The notes beneath the pieces are model-generated. The model did no database searches, was not told the origin of the DNA, and saw only the letters and a program-made list of their open reading frames with translations. A program made the translations under genes and the position numbers. From positions 186,001 through 250,000 of the forward strand of contig CAZPUQ010000003.1 of the NCBI GenBank assembly GCA_964589785.1: a DNA stretch of 64,000 nucleotides, written 5' to 3'. Source of the stretch: JAGVSR01 sp964589785. Its GTDB lineage: Bacteria; Pseudomonadota; Alphaproteobacteria; Rhizobiales; Hyphomicrobiaceae. Below are positions 25,069 to 33,336 of this stretch, in pieces (position 1 is the stretch's first letter; each line of letters begins with the position of its first letter).

Positions 25069-27747
25069 TCAGTACCACTTGAGCAGGCGGTCGATGTAGT
25101 CGAGTTCGATCTGCGGCCGCCGCGCTTCGCCGGCCCGCCGGCGAAGCTCCTCCAGAACCTCGCGCGCGCGCTGGATGTCGATCTGGTCGGGCACCTTCAC
25201 CGAGCGTCCCTGGTCCGGCCCCTGCGACCGCTGCGGACGGCCCATGGGATCGCGCGGGCTGTCGCCGGTCTCGCCCGCCCGCTGCTGGCCGTTCTGCTGC
25301 ATCTGCTCAGCCATCTGCTGGGCGCCCTCGCGCATCTCGTCGAGCGCGCGCGCCTGCTGCCGGTTGGCCTCCTCCAGGTCGCTCTCGCGCAGCGCCTCCT
25401 CGGCCTCCTGCATCGCTTCGGCCGCGTCGCCGAGCTTCTCGCCGTCGCCGAGGCCCTTCTCCTGCATGTCGCGCCGCATCGCTTCCAGCTTTTCGCGCAG
25501 CCGCGCCTGGCGCTCTGCAAGCTCGGCGCGCCGCTGCGGGCCTCCGGTCTTGGCCTCGCCTTCGTCGGTGCCGCGCTCGCGCAGGCCCATCTCGCCCTGA
25601 TCGTCGCCCATGCCGTTCGGCATCTGGCCGCGATCGGCCTGCATGCCCTGGCCGCGCTGGCCCTTCTGGCCCGGCTGCGTCTGGCGCATCCGCTCCCCGC
25701 CCTCGCCGGGCTGCTGCTGGCGCCCTTCCTCGAAAGTGTCGTTCATGATGCTCTGCTGCTCGCCGACCGCCTCGCCGAGCTTTTTCAGCGCATCGCGCAT
25801 CTCCTTGTTCTGGCGCTGCTGCTCGGCGCTCTGGCGGCCCTGCTGCATCCGCTCCATCATGTCGCGCATCTGGGCCAGCATGTCCTTGGCCTGGTCGCGC
25901 AGGCCGTTCTTCGCCATCTCCTCCATCTCGCGCAGCATGCGGTCGAGCTCCTCGGCGGAGAGCTGCTGCTGATCCCCGTTCTGGCCGTCGTCGTTCGCCT
26001 GGTCCTGATCGGCGTTCTGCTTCTGGAGCTCCTGGACGTACTCCTGGAACGCCTCGCGCAGCTCCTGCATCAGCTTGCGGATCTCCTCGTCGGAGGCGCC
26101 CTCCTCGAGCGCCTTGGCGAGCCGCTCCTGGATGTCGCGCAGGTTCTTTTCCGCGTCCGACAGGTTGCCGTCCTCGATGCGCAGCGCCGTATGCCAGAGC
26201 TGATCGATCGTCTCGTCGAGGCTGCGGCGCGAGCGCTCGAGCCCGAGGCGGTGCACGCTGCTGCGCAGGGGCAGGTAGACGCGCGGATCGTCGATAAAGC
26301 CGTCCGGCGCCAGCGTGAGCGCGTCGAGCGCGGTGCGGACGCGGTCGGCGTAGCGCGGGTCCTCGATGAGGAGCTTGCGCTGCTCGATCAGCGCGCGGGC
26401 GAGCGGCTTGGTGAAGGGCCGCTCGGGCAGCACGATCTCCAGCGGCGTGGAACGGCCGACCTTGCCGGCGACGTCCTTCGCCTCGAGCGTCATCCGCACC
26501 CGCTGGCCGGCCCAGGGATGCGAGCCGATCTCGTGATAGGTGAACGCCTCGCCCGACTTGGCGTTGCGCGCGGGCAGGCGGAGCGACAGGCGCGGCGGCC
26601 GCGTGAAGGGCGGGCGGGGGCCCTTCAGCTCCTCGCTGCGCGCCCATGCGGTCGCCGGATCGCCCTTGCCGGCGTCCTTGGCGCGGGTGAACGACACGTC
26701 CGCCGAGGCGACGCCGTAGTCGTCCTGCACGAAGTAGGTGAGCTTCAAGGCGCCGCGGTTGGTACGCTCGGGGTTCTTCGTCAGCGTGATCCCCGGCGCG
26801 TTGTCGGGGATCATGGTGATGGGCCAGGTCGCCAGGACCGTGCCGCCGGACACGGCCTTCAGCGTTGCCGACGCCGTGATCTCGGTGCGCACCTCGGTGA
26901 CGCCGGCGGCAGGGCTCGAGTCGGTGCGCGGCTCAATCGTCTGCGCGGGCTCGCGTGCGCCTGCGGGCCAGACCTCGAGCGCCAGGGGAATGCGCGCGGA
27001 GCCGCTGGCGCGCACGATCAACAGGCTCTTTTCCGGAACCTCGATCGGTTTCGGCTCGGCCGCGGCGACGGACGTAAGGAGGCCGCCGGCGCCGGAGCCG
27101 TCGATGAGCATCAGCGGCGGCCGGCCGGTGTAGGCGGGCGGCGTCAGCCAGACATCGAGGCGCTGGTCGGAGAGCTGAGCCCGGTCCTCGAAGCGGAAGG
27201 CGTCGGCGAGACTGTCGAGGCTCCCGCGGCCAGCGAACATCACGCCCAAGACCGTGCCGAGCACGACGAGCGCACGCAGGGCCATCGGATCGAAGCGGTC
27301 GGTGCGCGGCGACGGGCGCCCGGGCCGGAGCTTCTTGATGAGCTCGGCCATGCGCCGCCGGTGGGCGCTCCACAAGGCGCGCGTCGCGGAGTCCTCAGCC
27401 GACGCCGTCAGCGTGTCCTCGTAGGAGGATGCGGGCCGGTGCGGAATGCCGGACACGGCCTCGATGCGCCGGATTGCGTCCTCGCGCGAGGGGACCCGGA
27501 TACGAGTGAGCGAGAAGAGCCATCCGGCAAGCGCGAGGCCGAAGAGGCCGAGGACGATCTTGTGTGTCGTGGGGCCGAGCAGCGGCCACAGGCCCGCAAG
27601 CGAGAAGAGGAAGAACAGCGCGGCGAGGGCGAACAGAATCCACAGCCGCAACCAGACCTGCTCGGCCAGAACCGCCCATCGAGCCTTGCGGATCTTGGCC
27701 TCGAAAGCCGGGTTGAGCGTCGGGGTCTCGGCAACCGTATTCGCCAT
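25069..27747 (-). CDS. TIGR02302/DUF4175-type membrane protein with Gln-rich coiled coil
   Basis: 892 residues of a family nearly confined to alphaproteobacteria, function unknown. Two hydrophobic segments lie near 28-50 and 60-80, with a third near 165-180. A beta-rich periplasmic part (about 190-440) follows. A long helical region (about 480-800) is extremely rich in Gln, Glu, Met and Arg, with many QQ runs. It ends in a conserved short C-terminus (ELDYIDRLLKWY). The family usually sits downstream of lysA, as here (109 bases). Low-complexity translation of this gene in other frames accounts for several long false frames on both strands. Confidence 0.9.
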   Translation of the reverse strand: MANTVAETPTLNPAFEAKIRKARWAVLAEQVWLRLWILFALAALFFLFSLAGLWPLLGPTTHKIVLGLFGLALAGWLFSLTRIRVPSREDAIRRIEAVSGIPHRPASSYEDTLTASAEDSATRALWSAHRRRMAELIKKLRPGRPSPRTDRFDPMALRALVVLGTVLGVMFAGRGSLDSLADAFRFEDRAQLSDQRLDVWLTPPAYTGRPPLMLIDGSGAGGLLTSVAAAEPKPIEVPEKSLLIVRASGSARIPLALEVWPAGAREPAQTIEPRTDSSPAAGVTEVRTEITASATLKAVSGGTVLATWPITMIPDNAPGITLTKNPERTNRGALKLTYFVQDDYGVASADVSFTRAKDAGKGDPATAWARSEELKGPRPPFTRPPRLSLRLPARNAKSGEAFTYHEIGSHPWAGQRVRMTLEAKDVAGKVGRSTPLEIVLPERPFTKPLARALIEQRKLLIEDPRYADRVRTALDALTLAPDGFIDDPRVYLPLRSSVHRLGLERSRRSLDETIDQLWHTALRIEDGNLSDAEKNLRDIQERLAKALEEGASDEEIRKLMQELREAFQEYVQELQKQNADQDQANDDGQNGDQQQLSAEELDRMLREMEEMAKNGLRDQAKDMLAQMRDMMERMQQGRQSAEQQRQNKEMRDALKKLGEAVGEQQSIMNDTFEEGRQQQPGEGGERMRQTQPGQKGQRGQGMQADRGQMPNGMGDDQGEMGLRERGTDEGEAKTGGPQRRAELAERQARLREKLEAMRRDMQEKGLGDGEKLGDAAEAMQEAEEALRESDLEEANRQQARALDEMREGAQQMAEQMQQNGQQRAGETGDSPRDPMGRPQRSQGPDQGRSVKVPDQIDIQRAREVLEELRRRAGEARRPQIELDYIDRLLKWY

Positions 27748-27856
27748 GCTGAAGATTTAGCACGGCGCCCGGTGCCGCGATCATTAAAAACCGGTCAAGT
27801 GTTCACGCTTGGTTGCTGCCTCGAGACGATCACGGACGACGGTCGTCGGAGCGCGC

Positions 27857-29131
27857 TCAGCCGCCCGCGAGCCAAGGCGGCAGGCGGTCGAGGGCGATGA
27901 GATCATCGTAGGTCGGGCGGGGACGGACGACGGCGTAGTCCTCGCCGTTGACGAGAACCTCGGGCACGAGGCGGCGGGTGTTGTACGTCGAGGACATCAC
28001 CGCGCCGTAGGCGCCCGCCGTCATGATCGCGATGAGGTCACCGGGCGCGAAGGCGGGCAGCGGCCGGTCGAGCGCCAGGTAGTCGCCTGTCTCGCACACG
28101 GGGCCGACGAGGTCCTGCACGAAAAGGTCATGGACGTCGGCGGGCTCGGCGACCGGCCAGACGTCGTGGTGCGCCTCGTAGAGCGTCGGGCGGATCAGAT
28201 CGTTCATGCCCGCGTCGACGATCGTGAAGCGCCGGCCCTGGCCCTGCTTCACGTAGATGACGCGCGTGACGAGGAGGCCCGCGTTGCCGACGATCATGCG
28301 CCCGGGCTCCAGCACGATTCTGAGCCCGAGGTCGCCCAGCGTTTCCGTTACGACGCGCGCGTAGTCGTCCGGATGCGGCGGCCATTCGCTGTCGGCGCGG
28401 TAGGGCACCCCGAGGCCGCCGCCGATGTCGAGGTGCTTCAGCGCGATGCCGCGCGACCTCAAGTCGATCACCATCTCGCGCATGAGCGAGAAGGCGTCGC
28501 GGAACGGACCGAGTTCCGTGATCTGGCTGCCGATGTGCATGTGCAGGCCGCGGATCGCGATGCCCGGCAGCGACCGCGCGCGCTCGTAAAGCGCCGGCGC
28601 ATCGAGGAACGGCACGCCGAACTTGTTCTCCGACTTGCCCGTCGAGATCTTGGCGTGCGTCTTGGCGTCGACGTCGGGATTGACGCGGACGGCAATGCCG
28701 GCCTTCGTGCCGAGGCTCGCCGCCACCTCGCTCAGCTGCTCCAGCTCCGGCGCGCTTTCGATGTTGAAGCCGAGGATGCCTTCGCGCAGCGCGTACGCCA
28801 TCTCCTCGCGGGTCTTGCCGACGCCGGCGAAGATGATGCGGTCGGCGGGCACACCGGCCGCCCGGGCGCGGCGCAGCTCGCCCTCCGAGACGACGTCCAT
28901 GCCGGCGCCGAGGCGGGCCAGCGTGGCGAGGACGGCCTGGTTCGAGTTCGCCTTCACCGCAAAGCAGATCAGGTGATCCTGGCCCGCGAACGCCTGGGTC
29001 AGAACCTCGAAGTGACGCACGATGGTCGCCGTCGCATAGCAGTAGAATGGCGTTCCGACCTCGGCGGCGATCCGGTCGAGGCCGACGCCCTCGGCATGGA
29101 GCGTCCCCTGCTGGTAGGCGAAATGATGCAT
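27857..29131 (-). CDS. lysA: diaminopimelate decarboxylase
   Basis: A 424-residue PLP-dependent fold-III decarboxylase making L-lysine from meso-diaminopimelate. PLP Lys is in CFAVKANSN. The HMHIGSQI, DIGGGLGVPY and EPGRMIVGNAG motifs bind the cofactor phosphate and substrate. The C-terminal CETGDYLA and AGAYGAVMSSTYN stretches supply the dimer active-site Cys and Tyr. It belongs to the argH-lptM-lysA set on the minus strand, but a plus-strand methyltransferase gene separates it from lptM. It works in the same pathway as dapD and dapE at 33.8-35.9 kb. Confidence 0.97.
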   Translation of the reverse strand: MHHFAYQQGTLHAEGVGLDRIAAEVGTPFYCYATATIVRHFEVLTQAFAGQDHLICFAVKANSNQAVLATLARLGAGMDVVSEGELRRARAAGVPADRIIFAGVGKTREEMAYALREGILGFNIESAPELEQLSEVAASLGTKAGIAVRVNPDVDAKTHAKISTGKSENKFGVPFLDAPALYERARSLPGIAIRGLHMHIGSQITELGPFRDAFSLMREMVIDLRSRGIALKHLDIGGGLGVPYRADSEWPPHPDDYARVVTETLGDLGLRIVLEPGRMIVGNAGLLVTRVIYVKQGQGRRFTIVDAGMNDLIRPTLYEAHHDVWPVAEPADVHDLFVQDLVGPVCETGDYLALDRPLPAFAPGDLIAIMTAGAYGAVMSSTYNTRRLVPEVLVNGEDYAVVRPRPTYDDLIALDRLPPWLAGG

Positions 29132-29231
29132 GGAGGTCGGCGGTCCGGATTCGGCGGGCGGGACTTTGGATGGAGTGCGAGCTATAGGGGGTCGGCGCCC
29201 CTTTGCGCAACCTTGCTCCCGGACCTTCGCC

Positions 29232-29969
29232 GTGCCCCCTGATACCGGCCAAGCCTTGGACGACGAGATCGCCGCGGCCGATCGCGCGCTCGCCGAGCTG
29301 CCCTTGGAACCTCTGACGCTCGTCGCCGCCGGCCGCTCGTGGATCCTGGAAGCCGTGCGCGATCAGGATCGCCTGCTGACGGCGGCGGAAGGGCTGGCGA
29401 TCTTTCCGTTCGGACTGCTGCTGTGGGAATCGGCCATTGTGCTCGCCGATGTCCTTGGCGAGCGCGGAAGCCTCTCCGGGCAGAGCGTGCTGGAGCTCGG
29501 TGCGGGGACGGGCCTGGCGGGTCTGGCGGCGGCCGGGCTTGGGGCCCGCGTCGTGCAGACCGATTACAGCGCGGAGGCGCTCGCGCTCTGCCGGCGCAAT
29601 GCCGCCGCCAATGGCGCGACCGGCCTCACGCACCGCTTGGACGACTGGACCGACTGGCGGGATACAACGCGCTACGATCTCGTGATCGGCGCCGACATCC
29701 TCTACGAGCCGGCGCTGCACGACGACATCGCGCGCGTGCTGGACACGACGCTCAAGCCCGGCGAGCTGGCCATCCTGACCGATCCGGGGCGCACGCACAC
29801 GGCGCCGTTCATCCGAAGCTTGCAGTCGGCCGGGTGGGAAATCACGCGGACCGAGCGCCGCGTGGCGGCCCTGCCGCCGGCGCAATCCGGAGAGACCGTG
29901 CGCGTGGACGTGATCGTGGCGCGGAAGGGCGACCGTCTCAAGCCTAGCGCAGCAGGCCGTCGAGGATGA
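29232..29969 (+). CDS. class I SAM-dependent methyltransferase (METTL/lysine-methyltransferase-like)
   Basis: About 245 residues. Motif I is VLELGAGTGLAGL, followed by QTDYSAEAL (motif II acid) and DLVIGADILYEP (motif IV). The whole layout resembles the METTL21/ETFB protein-lysine methyltransferase group, but the substrate is unknown. The GTG at 29232 is preferred. An upstream in-frame ATG at 29130 would overlap the lysA start and adds unconvincing sequence. The gene runs opposite to its neighbours and its 3' end overlaps lptM by 26 bases. It therefore splits an otherwise conserved argH-lptM-lysA order. Confidence 0.75.
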   Translation: MPPDTGQALDDEIAAADRALAELPLEPLTLVAAGRSWILEAVRDQDRLLTAAEGLAIFPFGLLLWESAIVLADVLGERGSLSGQSVLELGAGTGLAGLAAAGLGARVVQTDYSAEALALCRRNAAANGATGLTHRLDDWTDWRDTTRYDLVIGADILYEPALHDDIARVLDTTLKPGELAILTDPGRTHTAPFIRSLQSAGWEITRTERRVAALPPAQSGETVRVDVIVARKGDRLKPSAAGRRG

Positions 29970-30135
29970 AGCCCTGGTGGGGCTTGGGCGCGGCACCCTC
30001 GGGCTTGCCCTGGCCGCTTTCGGCCGAGGCGGTTTCCTTGGCCACGGGTGATTCCAGACCGCCCTTGATGCCGCAGCCGGCCACGGCCGCAGCCAGAACG
30101 GCGGCGATCAGCAGACGGGGGAGGGTCTCGTGCAT
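29944..30135 (-). CDS. lptM: LPS translocon maturation chaperone LptM (YifL-type small lipoprotein)
   Basis: A 63-residue lipoprotein. The signal peptide has lipobox VAGC, with lipidated Cys21. CGIKGGLE directly after it matches the CG-x-KG-x-L signature of LptM, which assists disulfide-dependent assembly of LptD/LptE. The rest is a short, polar, Pro-rich tail. Location between argH and lysA on the same strand is the usual alphaproteobacterial context. The final 26 bases overlap the end of the opposite-strand methyltransferase gene. Confidence 0.85.
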   Translation of the reverse strand: MHETLPRLLIAAVLAAAVAGCGIKGGLESPVAKETASAESGQGKPEGAAPKPHQGFILDGLLR

Positions 30136-30170
30136 GATGTCGGCACAATTCCTGAAACGAGATCTTCCTT

Positions 30171-31577
30171 CTAGCCGCTCCCGGGGGCCGTTTCCAAGCG
30201 CGCCAGCCAGTCTTGCGCCATTTTGCGGACGTTCTGTGGCGCCGTTCCCCCATAGCTGGTCCGGCTCTTCACGGAATTCTCAACGGAAAGAACGCTGTAG
30301 ATATTCTCCGTGATGCGCGGCTCGATGCCCTGCATGGCGTCGAGCGGCAGGGCGTCGAGGAGGACACCCTGTGTTTCGGCGAGCTTCACGATCGTTCCGG
30401 TGACGTGGTGGGCATCCCGGAAGGGCATCTTCAGCTCCCGCACGAGCCAGTCGGCGAGGTCGGTGGCGGTCGCGTAGCCGCGGCCGGCAGCGGCGCGCAT
30501 GGCCTCGGGCACCGGCTCCAGGTCGGTGACCATGCCCGTCATGGCCGCGACGGCAAGCTTCAGGGAGGCGATGGCGTCGAACGTCGCCTCCTTGTCCTCC
30601 TGCATGTCCTTCGAGTAGGCGAGCGGCAGGCCCTTCAGGACCAGCACAAGGCTCTGGAATGCGCCGGCGATGCGCCCCACCTTCGCGCGCGAAAGCTCCG
30701 CCGCGTCGGGGTTGCGCTTCTGCGGCATGATCGAGGAGCCGGTCGTGAACCGGTCCGTCAAGGTGATGAAGGCGAACTGCGGCGTCATCCAGATCACGAT
30801 CTCTTCCGACAGGCGCGAGAGATGCACCGCCGCGATCGTGGCCGCGGCAAGCGTCTCGAGCGCGAAGTCGCGATCGGAGACGCCGTCGAGGGAGTTCGCC
30901 ATCGGCCGATCGAAGCCGAGCGCCGCCGCCGTCTGGTGACGGTCGATCGGAAAGGATGTTCCGGCAAGCGCCGCCGATCCGAGCGGGCTCTCGTTCAAGC
31001 GCCGGCGCGCATCGGCTAAGCGTCCGCGGTCGCGCGCGAACATCTCGACGTAGGCCAGCAGATGGTGTCCGAACGTGACGGGTTGCGCCGGCTGGAGATG
31101 TGTGAACCCCGGCATCACGGTCGCGGCGTGCGTCTCGGCCTTGCGCGCGAGCGCCAGCTGCAGGTCGGCGAGGCCGGCGTCGATCGCGTCGATCGCATCG
31201 CGCACCCAGAGGCGAAAGTCGGTCGCGACCTGGTCGTTGCGCGAGCGGGCGGTGTGCAGGCGGCCTGCCGGCGTGCCAACGATCTCCTTCAGCCGGCTTT
31301 CGACGTTCATGTGCACGTCCTCGAGCCCCCGGCTGAAGGCGAACGTGCCGGTCTCGATCTCGGCGGCCACCCTGTCGAGCCCGGTGCTGATCGCATCTGC
31401 GTCGGCTTTGGTTATGATGCCCGCATCCGCCAGCATGGCCGCGTGCGCCTTCGACCCGCGGATGTCCTGCGGGGCGAGCGCCTTGTCGAAACCGATGGAG
31501 GCATTTATCTCCTGCATGATCTCGGCTGGCGACATGGCGAACCGGCCGCCCCACATCTTGTTGGATTCGCTGGACAC
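30171..31577 (-). CDS. argH: argininosuccinate lyase
   Basis: A 468-residue fumarase/aspartase-superfamily enzyme that releases arginine and fumarate. It begins NKMWGGRFA, as in other ArgH proteins. It carries HTARSRNDQVATD and the signature GSSIMPQKRNPD. GTG at 31577 is chosen because the protein then has the normal ArgH length and GAGGAG lies about 12 bases upstream; the open frame continues upstream without homology-like sequence. Only 45 bases separate this start from that of tlpA on the other strand, so the two promoters must overlap. lptM follows 35 bases downstream. Confidence 0.96.
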   Translation of the reverse strand: MSSESNKMWGGRFAMSPAEIMQEINASIGFDKALAPQDIRGSKAHAAMLADAGIITKADADAISTGLDRVAAEIETGTFAFSRGLEDVHMNVESRLKEIVGTPAGRLHTARSRNDQVATDFRLWVRDAIDAIDAGLADLQLALARKAETHAATVMPGFTHLQPAQPVTFGHHLLAYVEMFARDRGRLADARRRLNESPLGSAALAGTSFPIDRHQTAAALGFDRPMANSLDGVSDRDFALETLAAATIAAVHLSRLSEEIVIWMTPQFAFITLTDRFTTGSSIMPQKRNPDAAELSRAKVGRIAGAFQSLVLVLKGLPLAYSKDMQEDKEATFDAIASLKLAVAAMTGMVTDLEPVPEAMRAAAGRGYATATDLADWLVRELKMPFRDAHHVTGTIVKLAETQGVLLDALPLDAMQGIEPRITENIYSVLSVENSVKSRTSYGGTAPQNVRKMAQDWLARLETAPGSG

Positions 31578-31622
31578 TTGTGGCGAAGGCTCCTCGATCC
31601 GGCTGAAGCAGAAGGCGATCTG

Positions 31623-32264
31623 ATGACGAACGACAACGGCCGCCCGCTCTCCGCCGGGTCGCGCCTCGCCCTCATCGGAGCAGCACTCCTCGCGGGGGTG
31701 ATCGGGTTCGCGGCGGTATACGTCATGCTGGGCGGGCCTGACAACGGCCGGGTTACCGACGTCGCCTCGGCCGCGCCGCCGCCGGGGGTCCGGCCCGCGG
31801 GCAAGAACGGCAGCCTCGCGGCGTTCGTGCATAAGACCCCCCCGGTCGACGTGGCCGAAATCACGTTCGAGGACGCGACGGGTGCGAAACGCACGCTCGC
31901 CGATTTCCGCGGCAAGGCGATCCTCTTGAACCTGTGGGCCACCTGGTGCGCTCCCTGCCGGCAAGAGATGCCGTCCCTCGACCGCCTGCAGAAGGAGCTG
32001 GGCTCGGATCGTTTCGAGGTCGTTGCCCTGAGCCTCGATCGCGCCGGGCGGGATGCGGCGGCGAAGTTCTTCGACGAGATCAAGGTCGAGAACCTGAAGC
32101 TCTATATCGATCCCAGCATGAAGGCCGGCAGCGGGCTCAGGGCCGTGGGCATGCCGACGACGATCCTCATTGGAGCCGACGGGCGCGAGCTCGGCCGCCT
32201 TCCGGGCCCTGCCGAATGGGATAGCCCCGCCGCCAAGGAGCTGATCGCCACGGCGCTGCAGTAG
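31623..32264 (+). CDS. tlpA: TlpA-type membrane-anchored thiol-disulfide oxidoreductase
   Basis: 213 residues with an N-terminal membrane anchor (about 15-37) and a periplasmic thioredoxin-like domain. The active site is Cys109 and Cys112 in WCAPC, within NLWATWCAPCRQEMP. A cis-Pro follows in VGMPTTILI. Such proteins keep apocytochrome or CuA-site cysteines reduced. TlpA divergent from argH is a common rhizobial arrangement. The ATG at 31623 begins a sensible cytoplasmic tail; the longer open frame upstream is antisense to argH. Confidence 0.93.
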   Translation: MTNDNGRPLSAGSRLALIGAALLAGVIGFAAVYVMLGGPDNGRVTDVASAAPPPGVRPAGKNGSLAAFVHKTPPVDVAEITFEDATGAKRTLADFRGKAILLNLWATWCAPCRQEMPSLDRLQKELGSDRFEVVALSLDRAGRDAAAKFFDEIKVENLKLYIDPSMKAGSGLRAVGMPTTILIGADGRELGRLPGPAEWDSPAAKELIATALQ

Positions 32265-32380
32265 GACCGGCAGGCCGACGGTTCAAGCCGTTCGAGTGGA
32301 AGATCGGTCCGCCCCGGGCACGGCCGGGCTGACCCGGCCATCCAGAGCTACTTGTCATGCGCCTGGTGACGAAAACGCGG

Positions 32381-32411
32381 AAGGCCTCCGGTCCGGGGGA
32401 CAGGAGGCCTT
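32381..32411 (-). terminator. hairpin downstream of hicB
   Basis: AAGGCCTCC and GGAGGCCTT form a perfect nine-base stem with a 13-base loop. Read on the minus strand it lies 26 bases beyond the hicB stop and is followed by CCGCGTTTTC, a poor U-tract. It could also end tlpA transcription from the other side. Confidence 0.45.
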
Positions 32412-32437
32412 TGCAGGTCACGGGCTGATGCGGTGCC

Positions 32438-32533
32438 TTACTTCTTCTTCTGCGTCAGGGTCGATGCGGCGGCGGACTTGGCCTCCTTCGACGCGGTCTT
32501 GCTCTTCAACATCTTTGCTGTCGAAGAGGCCAC
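32438..32533. repeat. chimeric copy of the repeat unit from the 79-residue gene
   Basis: From 32438 to about 32503 the sequence matches 33337-33402 (second unit plus stop codon of the small gene) with very few differences. From about 32490 to 32533 it matches 33503-33547 (first unit). The switch occurs inside the shared 14-base block GACGCGGTCTTGCT (32490-32503), present in both units. The copy thus looks like a collapsed two-unit gene fused to hicB. Confidence 0.8.
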
Positions 32534-32989
32534 ATGCCGATCGGTTGCAGCGAGACGCGAAGGCCGCTTCTTGCCACGGTCTGCAAACACAGCATGAACT
32601 TCGCTGCTGAGTTGGGTCTGCACAGCCTGAGAAACGAACTCGGACCTGCTGACGCCTGAAACCTTGGCAACGCGGTCCACGCTCGCGACAAGTTCGTCGT
32701 CAAGCATCAGGTTGAAGCGTGACTTTCTGCGGCTTTCTATAATCGGAACTGCAAGAACAAAGGCTCCTGCTTCGATCTCCGCCTTCACGTCTTTGTCGCG
32801 CATAATCTCGGCAACAGAGCGTGCGGCTGGCACCTCTGCCCCATCGAGATGGAGCGATAGAGCTTCTTGTGCATTGGTGAGGAGATCGGCTTCTTCATCG
32901 GCGGCCGAAAAGCAACCGGGAACGTCCGGAAAGCTCACGCCGAAAGCGCTATCCTCTTCCTTATGCACGAGACCATAGAACATTTTCAT
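32438..32989 (-). CDS. hicB: HicB-type antitoxin with an added C-terminal repeat tail
   Basis: 183 residues. The N-terminal about 70 residues are the HicB partial-RNase-H fold (FYGLVHKEEDSAFGVSFPDVPGC). Residues 90-128 form a ribbon-helix-helix DNA-binding domain (RFNLMLDDELV, SGVSRSEFVSQAV). A normal HicB would end near 130. This one continues through a basic linker to a Lys/Ala/Ser unit at 155-183 nearly identical to the repeat of the 79-residue protein encoded 350 bases upstream. The first codons overlap hicA by four bases. GC content of the HicB core is visibly lower than in neighbouring genes, whereas the tail has local composition. It should neutralise HicA and repress the operon. Confidence 0.92.
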   Translation of the reverse strand: MKMFYGLVHKEEDSAFGVSFPDVPGCFSAADEEADLLTNAQEALSLHLDGAEVPAARSVAEIMRDKDVKAEIEAGAFVLAVPIIESRRKSRFNLMLDDELVASVDRVAKVSGVSRSEFVSQAVQTQLSSEVHAVFADRGKKRPSRLAATDRHVASSTAKMLKSKTASKEAKSAAASTLTQKKK

Positions 32990-33201
32990 TCGACTTCACC
33001 TCGAAGCCATCCGGCTAGCTTGGCGATCTGCCGCGCGGTGCCAAGGGGCAGGTCCTTCTTGGGATGCGGCACGATAATCGTCTGGCCATTGCCGGGATTC
33101 TTGAGTTTGTGATGGGACCCTCGAGCCCCGGCATCGATCCAGCCTTCGCGACGCAGTCGAGCCAGAATCTTGCGACTGTCGCGCTCGACGTGCATGGGCA
33201 T
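32986..33201 (-). CDS. hicA: HicA-type toxin (mRNA interferase)
   Basis: A 71-residue double-stranded-RNA-binding-fold toxin that cuts mRNA. Residues SRKILARLRREGW and GSHHKLKNP contain the catalytic His (30 or 31) of the HicA family. The C-terminal PLGTARQIAKLAGW helix is typical. It precedes hicB and overlaps it by four bases, so translation is coupled. Met3 is an alternative start. A TATAAT promoter and an operator-like palindrome lie just upstream. Confidence 0.92.
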   Translation of the reverse strand: MPMHVERDSRKILARLRREGWIDAGARGSHHKLKNPGNGQTIIVPHPKKDLPLGTARQIAKLAGWLRGEVE

Positions 33202-33208
33202 TGCCAGA

Positions 33209-33233
33209 TGTGTAATAAGTTACACACATTATA
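33209..33233 (-). promoter_or_regulatory. hicAB promoter -10 and operator-like palindrome
   Basis: On the minus strand a perfect TATAAT (33228-33233) is preceded by a CTTTAC/TTTACG -35-like element about 15-16 bases before. Immediately downstream lies TGTGTAA-taag-TTACACA (33209-33226), a perfect seven-base inverted repeat eight bases before the hicA start. Its place at the expected transcript start suits repression by the HicB ribbon-helix-helix domain. Confidence 0.7.
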
Positions 33234-33278
33234 CGAACGCTGCGCGGCCGTAAAGCGTGACAGCGTGCGTCCTGCTGC

Positions 33279-33315
33279 AAAAAAATACGTCTTCGATCGG
33301 AGGATCGAAGACGTA
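33279..33315 (-). terminator. intrinsic terminator of the 79-residue repeat protein gene
   Basis: Read on the minus strand, a perfect 13-base stem (TACGTCTTCGATC and complement) with a four-base loop is followed by seven T residues. It begins 21 bases after the stop codon at 33337. This is the clearest intrinsic terminator in the window and insulates the small gene from hicA. Confidence 0.9.
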
Positions 33316-33336
33316 GGCTCTCGCGAAGTGTCCGGT

